Shown in pieces: positions 24,799 to 38,445 of a stretch of 64,000 nt of DNA. The notes beneath the pieces were generated by a model, which saw only the letters and a list, made by a program, of their open reading frames with translations, was not told the origin of the DNA and ran no database searches. The stretch covers positions 2,543,179-2,607,178 of the forward strand of contig CAJFCJ010000019.1 in NCBI GenBank assembly GCA_904063045.1, written 5' to 3'. The DNA comes from Dimorphilus gyrociliatus. Lineage: Eukaryota > Annelida > Polychaeta > Dinophilidae. Made by a program: the position numbers and the translations under genes. Each line of letters starts with the position of its first letter. Position 1 is the stretch's first letter.

Positions 24799-27269
24799 TT
24801 CTCTAGTCTTTTTCAAATAAACAACTAGTTCGCGTTTCTACTATAAAAAATATTAAACATATTATGAACACAAAAGAGCAGCATCTATTTTCGAATTTTT
24901 ACTATTTCTTCAATCCAGAATAATTTTGTCGAGTTTATTTCTTCAATACCAAAATATGGCGTCTGCTTTGTCCGACTTGATGAATGCATCCGTATTGAGG
25001 GTTAAAAATACGAAGATTCGGCATTTTCAAGAAACAAAAATGGCGGCACTAAATGTATACTACTGTTGGGGTTTTTAGCATACAAAATTTATTTATATTA
25101 ATATTTCTTTCATATATCCAACTAAAGAAACAACTTTCTATAATATATTTTAATCATTCAAGTAGTGAAATAAATATTTTCGATGAAAAATTCTTGTCTT
25201 ATTGTTTGGAATCTACTTGTTTATAATAATATATTCGTAATTACCCATTAATTTCTGGTTTATTTTATCAGAATTCTGTGATATAAATTGTGATTAATGG
25301 TTAGAATTAACTACCTAAGGAATTATTTCATGTACTGAATGTGAAGCCCCTGTTCTGTACAAGTCCCAATAGTTTTATTTATTTTACAATATGTCGTTCT
25401 AGTGACGCTGAGTTATACACAGCTGCAAATGTTTCTCTCTCTTGTACTGGCAATTTCTTTGTTAATAAAATGCGGAACTAGGCAGACTGACATTTTTAAG
25501 TAGGCGTACATCGTAGGATGCGGTTATACCAGTGTGATTAATATCGATTGGATGACCAAAAAAAAAAAAAAATATATTCCCATACAGGAAGCATTCAAGT
25601 ATTACGTAAATGGAATAGAATTAGGAAAGGACTTCCAACGTAAATTATAGTGCACATCCATCAGATTCAATCGATAGGGATTTTACATTATAGAAATATG
25701 CGATCGCGTATTTTAAAAAAAAAAGAAAAAAAAGCGACAGCAGATATTTTAAGCGTTTAAAAAAAGTAAAGATCAATATTGCGTTGTGTACTGACGTTAT
25801 ATACAGAATACACTAGGCACATTACGTTGAAGTTTGTATTTTTTTAAATGAACAGTATTTTACTCCTAGCATCATTGTTCTGTGTCACTAAATATTTAAT
25901 AGGCGCAATCTTAGGGTGTGCCTGTGCTAGCGAAACGACGAATTAGCTACAAGTGCAACCGGGCCTGTACACTTTCTATATTGGTAAATCTTACAATATC
26001 TTCCATATAGGCTCAATTCAGAGCGCTTTCTGTTATCATCGATCAAGCCTATGCAATTAGATCTAGTACAAGGAATTGTATCTTACAGAATACAATGCAA
26101 TTATATAAGCTGAATTCTAGATATTTATAATCTCCATATTTGAGGAAATACCAAACGTATGCATCGTGTCAGACATGATATTCTAGGAAGATTATGTTTG
26201 ATATTCAGGTTAAACATTAAAGTAGAAATTTCGTACTGATTAAAGTTAACAGAATCCCTTGGCAAAAATCAATAACTCAACAGTTGATACTAGTATTGTT
26301 CGCCAATTATAAACATACAGAGCGGATACTGTAAACTTATCGGACGAACTAATCATATTATCATTCCCCCTACACTCGACACGGCTCTAATGCAATAGAA
26401 CGCGATACAGAACTCATTCATAATGGAAAAGGCCGACACATTCGTTGTCGAAATGCCAAATGTTTTAGTGACATTTTACTTTAATAACATAAATCGTCTT
26501 TCCTACAGTAAGAGTGTTCAGCCAACTTGAAAACGCTATACAAAATATTCATGGCCATATTGCTCTATTTATTATAAGGAAATGAAAAAAAATCGTTCGA
26601 TGCCACGTGGTCCGCAACATATTAAACGTTAGGCTTAGAAATACTGGAAGACTTACAACATCGCATGCCCTTATCAAACCTCCGTCCAGTGAAAGGAGAA
26701 CTGGGAAGAAGATTTGACAAGGAGACGCAATGAAGGATTTTTGTCCGTAGAATCGATGCCGCCCAAATCGATGAGGTGTGGTGCTGTATTGTAAAGGGTC
26801 AATTAATTTCCTCCTTTATTCTACGTCTTTCCTTGGTATAATTTCGAGAAAACTTACTCGAAGGCATACACTACAGACAATAAAATGTTTTTCGTAGAAT
26901 AGAACGCCTTAATTCTCGCCAAATGTTCGACTAAAAGACTACCAACCTCACCATCACATTTCTGTCGACAAAATGGCGGAGTAGAAAAGCTGATCGATTT
27001 TCCAGTGAAAGTGTAAAAATTTTCGCACAGTTTGTACTCGGTCAATTCGATTTTTCACCCCCCCTAATCAACGCCACCTACATAGCTAGGTAACAAGTTT
27101 TTATGCACTGCTGCTGTTATTAGACGGGTTTGTGATCAGAGACTTTTATATTTAAAAGCATTATTTCGTTGTTTTAAGTACTCTAGCCGTTTATATACGG
27201 TACGATTAAATAGTTTTTAATGTTTAGCCTTGTACTTTAATATGATTCTTGTTGATATTTCAGAAAAAT
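24799..27269. other. Gene-poor region between SUFU and POLR2J
   Basis: About 2.5 kb separating two divergent genes. Most is AT-rich with no exon I can support. A minus-strand stretch at 26854-27045 is open and ends at a good donor (GAGTAAGT), but it has no ATG and no clear partner exon. The right end includes the POLR2J 5' flank and an acceptor (GATATTTCAG) just before its ATG, implying an upstream non-coding exon. Confidence 0.45.
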
Positions 27270-27674
27270 ATGAACGCTCCTCCAACTTTCGAGTCATTCA
27301 TTTTATTCGAGGGCGAAAAGAAAGTCACTATCGAGAAAGATACAAAAGTACCGAACGCAGCTATATTCACAGTAAATAAGGAAGATCATACTATAGGAAA
27401 TATCTTAAGATGCCAATTGCTTAAAGATCCAAAGGTTGCATAATATAATACTCTTAACAAATATAATTAACCTAAAAACAACCAATAGGTTTTATTTGCC
27501 GGTTATAAACATCCGCATCCTCTTGAGCATAAAATCGTTCTTCGGGTGCAGACAACACCTGATACTACTCCTCAGATAGCGTTGACTGAAGCTATAACGG
27601 ATTTGATATCAGAGGTTTCGCTATTAGAAGAAAGATTCCGGGATGCGATAAGAGAAAAGAAAGAAATTGATTGA
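27270..27674 (+). CDS. POLR2J: RNA polymerase II subunit RPB11
   Basis: Two exons (27270-27434 and 27489-27674) give 116 aa, against 117 in human. Diagnostic stretches are [57 protein letters not shown], and a C-terminal helix [21 protein letters not shown]11 forms a heterodimer with RPB3 that nucleates polymerase II assembly. A splice acceptor ends at 27264, directly upstream of the ATG, so a 5' untranslated exon is likely. Confidence 0.98.
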
Positions 27675-30600
27675 TAACTTCATACAAACGGAAATGGAGT
27701 TGAGACTTTTATTATACTTTTGTTTATTTTTTTGTTTTGATACATCGTAAACTAACGCCATCTGCCGTGTAATTTCACCTGAGGCCGATACTTAGCTTAA
27801 TGTATTTTACACGCTAGAGAGCCTTCGACGCGTGCATCTATCGATGGTCGACTTGGCCCGATAACAAAATTTCAATTAGAATGAATTAAGCTCGCATTTT
27901 ATGCGTAATGAAACACGGTGCGTTGAATTCGCGTGCGTATTGTTGAAGCGACAGATGCCGGCGACTCAACATTTCTCCTCCACTTCACAAGTAATTCCCG
28001 CAAAAAAAAAGCGCGGGATCACATGAGATGAAAAGCTATAAAAACTATAATGAATCGCTCTGTGCTAGGAACATACACGCCCGACACTTTGAACCTGTCT
28101 CTCTGCTTTTTCGAATCTAATCTTTCAACAAGGCTCGTTTGTTACGCGATTATGTCCTTTTCTTCGCCGGTATTTATATTTCGGACAGACGGTACGAGCA
28201 GGATTTGTTTGACATTTAACAATGAGGGTAAAAAGGAAAGTTAAATAGGGTAAAGATAGGATAGATTGGTTATAATGAGAGGTTAAAAAGAGTAGCCTCA
28301 ACCCTTACGTTTTCTTTCACACTTTTTTCTTTTAATTTTACGACTCGATCGTGTAGGCGAATCTGTTTATAGCACCTTTTTTAGCGCCCATACGTATGTC
28401 GTTTATATCGAGTTGAATGTTGGCGGCTAATTAATGAAAAAGAATTTTTTAGTTCACTCAGCGCAGATGCACTAATTAAAGACGCGAAAATTCGCGTGAG
28501 TCGGTTAAAGGCGTCGTCACGCCTCTAGATCACAGAATTACGTAATCTCTTTGTCAGTGCACGGACGCTCTTAAAAGCTCGCCGCCGAGAAAAATTAACT
28601 TGTCCGACCTATGTACTGACATTCGACGTTGACCGGTGCATTGGACGCCGGCAGCTAATGTCTCTCGCTGAGCGGTCACGCGTCCCTCTTCTCACCCGGC
28701 AATTTCTCATTATCTCTTAAATTCATTACCATTTCGTAAAAGTGGGAAAAATCTTCATTTGCCGACAGTTGTATCAAATTGCATATACTGCAATGCACGC
28801 GACGGAAAGTGACAGAGTTATTGGCTGGCTTTAAAAATTTCCCTTTATCGTTTCAATCTGGCGTGCGTATGTATGTGTGTGTGTATAGGTATATTAGGTA
28901 CTGTGCATGCAGCGTCGAACGACGTAGGGCGTCGATTCGCAGTTTCGATAAGACGTTTTTCTTTTTGTCTAGTATTCCATAGTTTTCCGTAATTGCTGTA
29001 CACTATAATAGAATCGTTCTATAGAGGCGTCAGTAAATTGTTCGCTCTTCTTACAAACGCCTTTGGCGGGCACGCATATTCGACGCCCGCATTTTTGGAG
29101 CTTTTTAATCCATTTTATTACGTAATGGAGTGCTATCGAACTATACCCGCATACACTGTCGTTCGCGTGCTATGCAGTTCGTGTCTCGTATTACTATTAC
29201 CGCTTTTTCCCGTCTTACGTAATCTGTCTCTTATTTAGCTTTTAGTGTAAATTGTTAGGAGTGAAAAATGAAAAAAGAACGAACTTATTCAAGTGCATCG
29301 CGTTCAATCATGCCGTTCTTTTATTCTTCCCTCGAGGATTCTAAGGGGACGCTACGCACGAAAATTTATCGCCAATATTAATTTTTAGGCGGTTTTTCTC
29401 GTGCGAAGAAAGTATTTTAGAGGAAATTAATACAAAGAACAAACCGCAAAGAAAAATATTAGAAGAAAATAAGAAGAGGAGATGGAAGAAGAGGGGGATT
29501 ACCGGGGAGGATGAATTGATAGGTTGACAGCGTCCTTATCTCTAACCTGTTGCACTTATTTGCATTGACAGGAGTGAAAACGATGCAAATGAGAAAGCAG
29601 ATTATCGTCGAGTGATCTGCGGGTGCTGCGTGGAAGTGTTTATTGACGCTGATTGTCTTCTTCTTGGCACCAGTCGTCTTTTAGCTTTATCACCAACTAA
29701 TATATTCATACTTTCTTGAAATGACACAGGGTTACGTAACACGCGTTCGCTCTTAACGCGTCAATCTCACTCTACTTAAAATCGTTTATAATCCTTGTTT
29801 AAGATGGCGTCGAAATTTATTGTTTAATTTTATTGACATACATTAGCTGATACATTTATCTATTTAGACTAATACCTTTCTAATAAACAATGCATTAAGG
29901 CACTTGTATGCTTTCTGTATGTTGAAAGTATTATATGGAGAGATTTCGTATTATTTTCACCACAGCTCATTTTGTTCTCCTTTCCATACCCCCTCCTACT
30001 ATACCAATTAACGTTATCAGGCGTGGCACCAGATTACACGTTGTAAATAATCAGATTAACGAAAATGCCACCTCTGTTGCCCGTCTGTTTTGTCTTTTTT
30101 TTATAACGGGTTGTAAAGAGAAATTACCGTATCGGATTGCAAACGGGAAAGCGTTTCAAGTTGTACCACAGAAGTACCCCCCACTCTTCGTCTGATTCTT
30201 TATTGTTTTAACAGCTACCCATATTGTGTAAATTTACATAGCGTATCAATTGGAAATTGATGGTAATTTTGTGACGTAATGGGAAAAAAAATACGAGTAC
30301 TTTTCCACTTTGTATACAAAACTGTATATTGTATATAGGCACAAATCGGACTTGAAATAAATATGTATTTTTTTCCAGATTATACGGGCGTGTCAATCCG
30401 CTAATTATGCAAATAATCAGCTTTACTCTAGCGAAGGAGCGCGCGCCTTTAACGAGATAATCGGCTTAGAAACGTCGTTGTCCAAGTGTCGAAAGCTGCC
30501 GACGAATTTTAATCATAAAGCTTGAAAAATTGCAACATTACTCCAAAAGTACACATTCTTCCTGTCTTTTTCCCCTCACTAAATACAGTATTTATATTTA

Positions 30601-32588
30601 TGTGCGTACACTTGCACCTTTTATTTATTAGACTCTTATGCACTATGCAGAACGTACCGCACACTTCAGAAAAAAAGAAATTTCCCCCGCCTAGGTGCAA
30701 ACTGCCCTCAAGCGCTCTACGACATTACGACGTTTGCATGACACAATCAGCGTCTTATCGAATCGTTCCATCGTTAATATTCTCCTCCTAATCATTTTTA
30801 TCTGCATCAATCAATTTCGTACGACAGATGCGCTCCGTTTATTTTCTTCTATATTGATTATTTAACGCTTTTTATTTGTCCGATTAAGTGAAGATAAATG
30901 TCGCTAGTTCCTCACCCTCAATTATACTTTATTATAGGATAAAACGTCAAAGAATTAGCATACGTCATTCAGGTATGCGGCCCCCCTCCAACACAGTTAA
31001 GTCCTAATAGCTTGTACTTGCTGAGATTTCCCGTCATTTTAGACGCTAGTCGGTATCTAATTTCAATTTGTTCGGCACGAATTGAAAGTTAATAGAATTC
31101 TTTGCGAATATTTCTATTATAAAAGCGAAAAGAACAAACAAAACAAAGGAATGATAGTACTATATGCCTTTTTTATGTATTCCCAAAAACAAAATGGTGA
31201 AAAAGAAATAAACAATTTTATTTATGTTCAACATATGTATAATACATAATTTATGTACAGTATTTACAGAATAAGCTTCATAAATAACTGGTAAATGTTG
31301 TTGAGAAAAGCGCTGTCTTTGCTTTCAATTAATAAATACCAAGTATAAGAGTTATGTACTTAACGCGTGTACACATACACACACACACACTCTCATACTC
31401 ATACTTACATATAAACACATAGATATAAGTGCTCTGTACTCTCTTGTATATTAACATATAAAATTATATATACTTATATAAACATATTTATATATAGATA
31501 TATAACACACATACACGCACACGCGCTTGTACATATTAGAAGTATATTTTATATACTTTTACATGTGTAAACACCTGAGTAGTTTGTTTATAAACACAAT
31601 TTTATAAATAGGTAAATATTTCTGTTAATTCGTTTTACAGAGAGAAGGTACATAACAACGCTTTTCTCTTTCTTTTCACTATTTAATGGCACAATATATG
31701 TTCGTAGGTTTTTTTTTTTATAAAAAAAAAAGAAAAAAAAAACTTACGTTAAACATATTTGTTTTATAAAAAAAAAAACAAAAATACTAGGTTATAAAAA
31801 TATATAAAATCTCACAAAAGAGATATGCATATGAGTGTAAAACAAAACAAAAAAATATAGAATACAGATAATAATAAACTAGATAATGGGAACTAGTAGA
31901 GTGTGAACACAATAAACGGCTAATTATCGATAAATGACGTGCAGACATAAAACGTATGTATAATTGTGAAGTGATAAAAAAAAAGAAGGAAATTAAGGGG
32001 AAAAAAACGAAAGAGGAACTAAATACTAATTATTTACAAACACTTTAAGTTGAAGGAGATCAATGTGAAAACTGAAGAGGAACAACGATGAGAAAATCAG
32101 CGTGATAGACGTATTTCAAAGTCGATTTCAGTCACTTGAACAACATCTGTTGTCTCGTTCGCGGTAAATCAGTCGACAAGAGATACGTGATTATGTATAA
32201 ATGAAAAATATACACTATTATAAGCACCGCGCTGAGCACCAATCTTCTACTACTTCTTCTTTTCGTAATAAGTGCAAGAGAATACATTTATATATGTGAA
32301 GAGAAAGAGTACGTAGTGAGGACCAAAGAGTGAGAAAAGTGGAGATTTATATAAATCAGTACCGTTACTAGCTACTTTTTTTGTTCGGGGAAAAAAATGC
32401 CAGCTAGGTAGAAGCAATCTCGAACTTTTTCCTTCTTTCTTCGATTCATTCCTAGATCAACTGCTGTTATCTGTCCTTCTTTCACCTTCCTTAATGCTTT
32501 TGTTTTTTCTTTTTTCTCTTTATGTACAGAGACACGTAGGCATATATGAACGTAAAAAAGTAAATTGCCTAAGTATATAGCGCGGCTG
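27675..32588. other. Long gene-poor region, 3' of the BH3 gene
   Basis: Nearly 5 kb without a supportable coding exon. The stretch 27890-29300 is less AT-rich and has many CpG, which may mark a regulatory region. From about 31200 to 32588 the DNA is probably the 3' untranslated region of the minus-strand BH3 gene, with candidate minus-strand AATAAA signals near 31210. A CA/AC repeat lies at 31371-31391. Confidence 0.4.
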
Positions 32589-35500
32589 CTAGGGCTGATT
32601 TTCTTCGTGTTCATTTTCGGCTACCAACGAGAGTTTGTGTTTTAGCTTATCAGTTACTTCGCCTGTTTCATCAAATGAAAGTTGAAAAGTAACCGGCCTC
32701 TTTTCTGAATTTTCGTAAATTTCCATTTTGGGATCCGTTGAAGAACCCTCAACTCGTAATTGGGACATTGAGGATACAGGTGTCGAACGTCTGCTTGATG
32801 TAACAAAGACAGATGATATTCGACGGCACAAAGATTCTGACCAACTTGCGTTGGAAGAGTTCTGTTCGGGGAAAAAAAACTTATTGTTAAAAGGGTCATA
32901 ATTAGCCTTAAGCGTAAACCGAGCGGGACACGTGCGGACGGTCGTCTACCTATTCTCACAAAGACATCAGCTATGCAACACTGCACCGCGTTAATTGGCT
33001 AGTAGTGTCTGACGTCACAAAGATCGACGCACGTGTTCAATCGATTTGCATACACGGAGCACCACACAAAGAGACGAGGCGTTTGATGGATTAAAGCGGC
33101 CGAGGCTCGACCGGCCCGGGTCATCCACATATCTTACGCAATATCGCACAATGCTTCGCGACCGTTTCTTTTCTTCTTCTTTATTGCGGGGACAGGTTCA
33201 TGTCACTTTCCGCAACGGTACGCGGCACGCGTCCAAAGTGTTAAATAGCCTCGCGCGCTGTCGTCGGGTAGGAATGGGAGCCCGCGTCAATTAGAGAGCC
33301 GTCAACAAACGTACACTTCTGGGTTAGTTGGCCTTAAGGGCAGCGAATAGAAAGTTGCTTTGATCTATTTACATTGGGTATATATATACTGATTACGTAC
33401 GGTCTACTAAGAGTCGTTCTAATCTATAAATATACGATATATGGAGGGGAACGAAATCGACTACTTTGCACAAAAGCAATTCATCTTCTCTTTTACTCGC
33501 AGGTGCCTAGAGCAAATAAACAAAAGTGCCTCTAGGGCTGACGTCATCTTCGCCTGGTATAGTAGAATGACGAATATCGATAAGTCTAAGATATAAAGGA
33601 TCAGTTTGACGTTAAACGACTCATAAATTGTTCAATTGTAACGTTTCTCAGGCGATAAGCAATACACCAATTGCCGGCAATTAAACATTTGATACTTTGA
33701 CGCCTAAGACAGATTCTTCCAGTGGTTCAACTTGCATTTCAGAGAAACCGGATAGGATCTTATCAGCGTGATTCCGGCAAACTAAAAACGTTACACACTT
33801 AACCCAAGCGTCACGTGTCCGTCGGAAAGTCGACAAATCCCATCCGTCCGTTAAACATACCGATTTTCCATTTGCAACAGGGAAAGGGTGGGGGGGAGGT
33901 GGGTGGGGAGGGCGAGTGAAACTTTGAAGTCAGACGGAGAAAGTTACGGGCGATATTGATAGACGATTAAAGAGCAGAGAGAGAGAGTTTGTTTGTACTA
34001 TATATACAGTATATGTATAGATACGCGAGATGAGATAAATAGATAGGAGGGAGGAGGAGGGAAGATAATTAAATACTAAAATATAAAATGAATACAATTG
34101 CTGTAAAACTTCCCGCACGTAACATTATATAGCCATAAAATATGCGCGATTACACGTGCGTATACGCGTTTATTATAAGTGGGAAACTTCATTTTTACAC
34201 GCAGCAAAAGGCAGTGATGGTGGCGTTTTGTAACTGTCAGCCGCAGATGGTAAGCAAGACGATACGACGATTGTTTTAAAAAGCTGTTGCGCCGTCTAGG
34301 GAGTCTTTTATATAATACCTAACTCTATCTATCTTAAATGTTTATATAAATGTATCAGATTATAGTTCATTATATAAGTTATATTGCCATTTACTATATT
34401 ATATACTATGGTGTATTTATTTCCTTTTTATTTCATTTCCCTTTGTCTAATTCATTGACGTGATCTTTCGCAGGCGGATATGATGAATGACATTTTCATT
34501 ACGAAATTACACAAGGTTTTCTCCCCACAGTAACAGAAAAATAATGTACCGAAATATTGCATTGCTATGGTTATTCTAATGAGGCAGAATATTAATAATA
34601 TTTCCTTTTTATTTAAACATCCCTTAATGCGCGTCAATTCATTTACAAGTTGAACGTAGATTAAAATCGAATAAAACAATAATCTGTCATCGATCAAACA
34701 GAAGTAGAAGAACATTAATCATTCATCGAAAATTAACGCTCACTTTTTACTTTTTTTGTCTATTAAAGGTTGTTATTGAAAAGAGGGACGCGCTCAATTC
34801 GCTTCAGTCGCCCTTTGAAGCTGTAATTCAGCATTTGATAAAGCGGGGTTTGATTACAAGCATCTGATTCAAGTATAATTTATTTTACACATTCAATATA
34901 TTTATATATCTATATATGTATTTATGGACACGTCGCTTTCTTCCATGTGTATTGGATATAAATCTTTTATAGATACCGCCATACAATCGTATACGACTTC
35001 ATAAATCGGTATTGGTTTACAGGTGCGCTCCCCACCGATAAAAGTAAACATCTGATACTCGCCAGGTGCACGCTGCTCATTTCACACAGCTTTACGTAAT
35101 CGAGAGTTTCACGTCATTCTTAACCATACACCTCTCATCGGCCGGAAGGGAAAATTACATACCGACAACGGCACACTTACAGATTAATTTACTCTTCAAT
35201 TAATCTCCTAACTGATAATTCATTTCATTTTTTCCCCTCTTCATAAATTACAATGAGTTATAATGCGCGCGTGCATTACACGAAAGAAACATAAACAGAT
35301 ACTGCATTACAACCATCAAACGCTTTTGCCTCACACATAAGATAAGATAAGATAGGAAAATAAAGGATATATTACCAAACTTTGTAGACTGTCGTGGAAT
35401 TCGTCGGATATTCTCCGCAATTGTTGCCCAACGTATTTGGACTCTTCTTCACAAAAAACCGGCATTGAAATCGCCCTCTTCCGTCTTCCACTATCCACTT

Positions 35501-38445
35501 GGTCCGTCGTCAACACTGAAACATTACAAAATGCCGTTGAAAAACGATTTGCCCACGATCCGCGAACGCTCTTTCTCGCCCCGCCCCTGCCGTTCGATTA
35601 AGCTCCGCCCTTCCTTTCAGTAATGGACACCGCTGCGTTTGAAGTATTCCCGTATTGGGGCACATTGTTACCCGCATTCGAGCATGACACACACACACAC
35701 ATACAGACACAGTCTGCGCGGTGCAGGTGCGCCTTGTGTATAGTGCTAATGAGCGCTTTTTTTCAATACTTAACAAGTAAACCTTCCTATTGAGCGTACA
35801 AAAGTGAAATAAAGGCAATTAGTACCGATTGTTCATTAGTTCTCTTACACAAGCGGTCAATGATTTACAAGTCGTCGAACTATTCATTTACTGAATCAGC
35901 AAAAATTAGTGATGAATATCGAAAGAAAACAAATATTACTAATAGTTTAAATAGAAAAACAACATTAAAAAAAACCATCATACCCATGTGATTAGTCACA
36001 TGATTAAGCTTCCCTTATGATTTGGTTAACCTTATTGGGACAAAGATGGAAGGGGAAAAAAAAAGTTTTGCAGGAGAATAATTATTGCGTAACGAAGTGT
36101 CAAAGAATCTTTAAAAATAATTTTTTATCTTTCGTCAAGTAGTCGCATTAAATTAAGCGACTGCTACAGTAAACATAAAAGCGTCACATAAATCTAAGAC
36201 CAAAAGAGCAGTTACACACTGACAAAACGCAGTAAGTTCCGTCTGGGGAAACGTAAATAGTTTATACAACTCTAAGAATATTGCGGCCAATCAGCGCAAA
36301 GCGACCGTTCTTTGTTTGCCGCCCCGTAACTCTAGCTTAGTCTTCTCTTTACGATTGTAAACAAAGAAATCACGAAATCGTTAATATTAATGACCCGCAT
36401 ACACCGCTGATTGGCCAACGAAAGATAATTAATGTGCGGATCGTTTTTTCGCTCTCAACTTTCTGCTTTTTGCCTTTCATTATTTCGTATATTTACGCCA
36501 ATATGCATTATTGAATAAGTTATTAGACGGCAAAAGCTGAACAATTGCGGTGTGACGATTGAATATTTTTATTTAAATAAAGGCGCCGAGCGGTAGTAAT
36601 AATAAAGATGTCAGGGAAGGCGATACTCTTAGATCTTTGCCGTGTATACTTTTCACAAATAAATATACCGAGGCAATACGCAAACAGACTGTTTTGCTAA
36701 ATAATCAACACGGTTATACAAGGCTAGATCACGCAAAAGAATGTTTTGCTTGAAGACTGTTGACAATGGACAGTAATGAGTGACTTGCCCGAGGGACGCC
36801 TCGCGGGAGAGGAGAATTGCGGAGAAAAAAAAAGGGAAAACTATAAGGGCGGCAATTCTTGCGCTGAGCATGCCAAAACCCAATTACGCATAATTAATGA
36901 CATAGGATGATGACTGATCAAATAGAAGGCGATTAATTTCTTCAGCCAATCCATGCTAAAACTTTTGCTCTCATAAATAGATTGAAATTAATAAAACAAG
37001 TGTCAAAAGTATTAACTCTAAATGTATGTGCGATTAAGAATCTCATATTATTTATACAATCTTACATAATATATACATATGAAAACTTTTTATATACATA
37101 GTCCTATACAAATTTGTCGGCAACGACAAACTCGAGTTGAAACACGTGCATTCTATCAGTCATCTCTTAGCGAGCACCTTAAAAGCGTCAGGGGCACCCT
37201 GAATTGATTACTTCATTTTTCTTCAAAGCTCAAACATTGCGAAATACTCTTTGGCATGCCGCAACGCGTACTGAATAGGCTGTTATATACAAATCTCGAT
37301 TAATAATGCGTATATTTTATATATATAAAGAAAACAATTGATTGTCTATACATGCTGATGTCAGACAACATAAGAGCATAAAATCATCATAAATAGGCAA
37401 GTCATGTGAGAAAGTTTTATCGATAAACGATTCTTGGCACGCGCCTATAGAGATATCTATATTTTAGATGACCAAGTTAAATGTTGTTTCATGTAGTTTC
37501 GAGTGTCATAAAATTACCGTATAAAGTAGAGTGTCGAATTTACTGAGCTACCTTTTCATGAATTTTCGCTTAAGAAATATACGCGTCACGTTTTTTTTAC
37601 GCTTTTCCGGTCGGTCGGCACGTTTTGTAAATGAATATGATGCAAGCATTTAATTTTCTATTATACACATTGACAGCTCAATAGATGATTATGTCACGTG
37701 CAACACCCTTCATTAGGCGAATTATGAATCTGTAGAAGGTCAGCCAAGTTGTTATTTTTGAATAATAGCTAATTTAATACCAGGACGAGTCACGTCCTTA
37801 AATAATCAACAGGTACGTATAGAATATTCTAACGTGTACTTACCGTTCTGAAAAGGCAATTGGGAAGTACAAATTGAAATTGAACGTTTTTTAGAACTCA
37901 TAATCACTGTTTGAGAACTTTTATGCAACTGTCTGTATTCTTTGTTTACAGTAAATAGAAGGTTATCTAATCGCTTCAATCGGTGACTAGCCTGTCAATA
38001 GGCCTCATAAGGTTATAAGGTCATTGACTACTCACCATTTTTCTTTGTTGCCTGCGGTCCTATGCTTTAAATGACTAATTCATATCATCTTACGTTAAGC
38101 GGAAGTTCCTATCAGTCGTAATATGATTTAATAACAATTTGTGAGGTTGTTATCAGGTGATTGAGTTGAAATATGTTAGGGAAAATGTGTTTGTTTTCAA
38201 CTTAGTTAATGGCCACGTAATCTGGTTTGTTGAACATTAATAAAAGTTTTGTGATAAGATGGACTCGCTATTCGGTAAGCAACGAAAAGATATTTGCCAA
38301 GAAAAAAAATTTACTCACCCGGAAAGAAGGAGGAATTCAATCTGGGACTTGATGGTAAACTTAACGACTGTTTCCGTACATTTTGGAAATTAGACGGTAA
38401 AAACACATCGTCGTCAAGGCTTTCCTCGGAAGAGTAATATTGCAT
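32589..38445 (-). CDS. BH3-only protein candidate, BMF-like
   Basis: Three exons join in perfect phase to 179 aa: 38319-38445 (phase 1), 35376-35515 (phase 0) and 32589-32861. The N-terminus MQYYSSEESLDDDVFLPS resembles BMF (EELEDDVFQPE). Residues 70-85 (YVGQQLRRISDEFHDS) form a textbook BH3 helix: V71, L75, I78 and F82 as the hydrophobic face, small S79, and invariant acidic D80. The core LRRISDEF is nearly that of BIM (LRRIGDEF). BH3-only proteins bind the groove of BCL-2 relatives and trigger mitochondrial apoptosis. A TTDQVD sequence (45-50) recalls the xQVD dynein light chain motif; BIM and BMF bind that chain. RRKR (53-56) is basic. No hydrophobic tail anchor is visible. The third exon (ends SLVAENEHEENQP) is less certain: it matches in phase but lies 2.5 kb away and has its own promoter-like sequences upstream. 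Confidence 0.72.
32929..33035. promoter_or_regulatory. CRE and two E-boxes in the last intron of the BH3 gene
   Basis: Two CACGTG E-boxes (32929-32934 and 33030-33035) flank a full palindromic CRE, TGACGTCA (33010-33017). They lie just upstream of the last exon on the minus strand, in locally GC-rich DNA (32890-33290). This could be an internal promoter or a stress-responsive enhancer. Confidence 0.45.
36285..36416. promoter_or_regulatory. Inverted CCAAT-box pair in the first intron of the BH3 gene
   Basis: GGCCAATCAGCG at 36285-36296 is repeated exactly as its reverse complement, CGCTGATTGGCC, at 36405-36416. Both carry the extended NF-Y core CCAATCA. Paired NF-Y sites are typical of promoters. 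Confidence 0.5.

Noticed and set aside
26854-27045. Minus-strand open frame ending at a good donor (GAGTAAGT)
   Set aside because: No in-frame ATG, no recognisable domain, and I could not find a convincing downstream exon; a frame at 26690-26800 joins only weakly.
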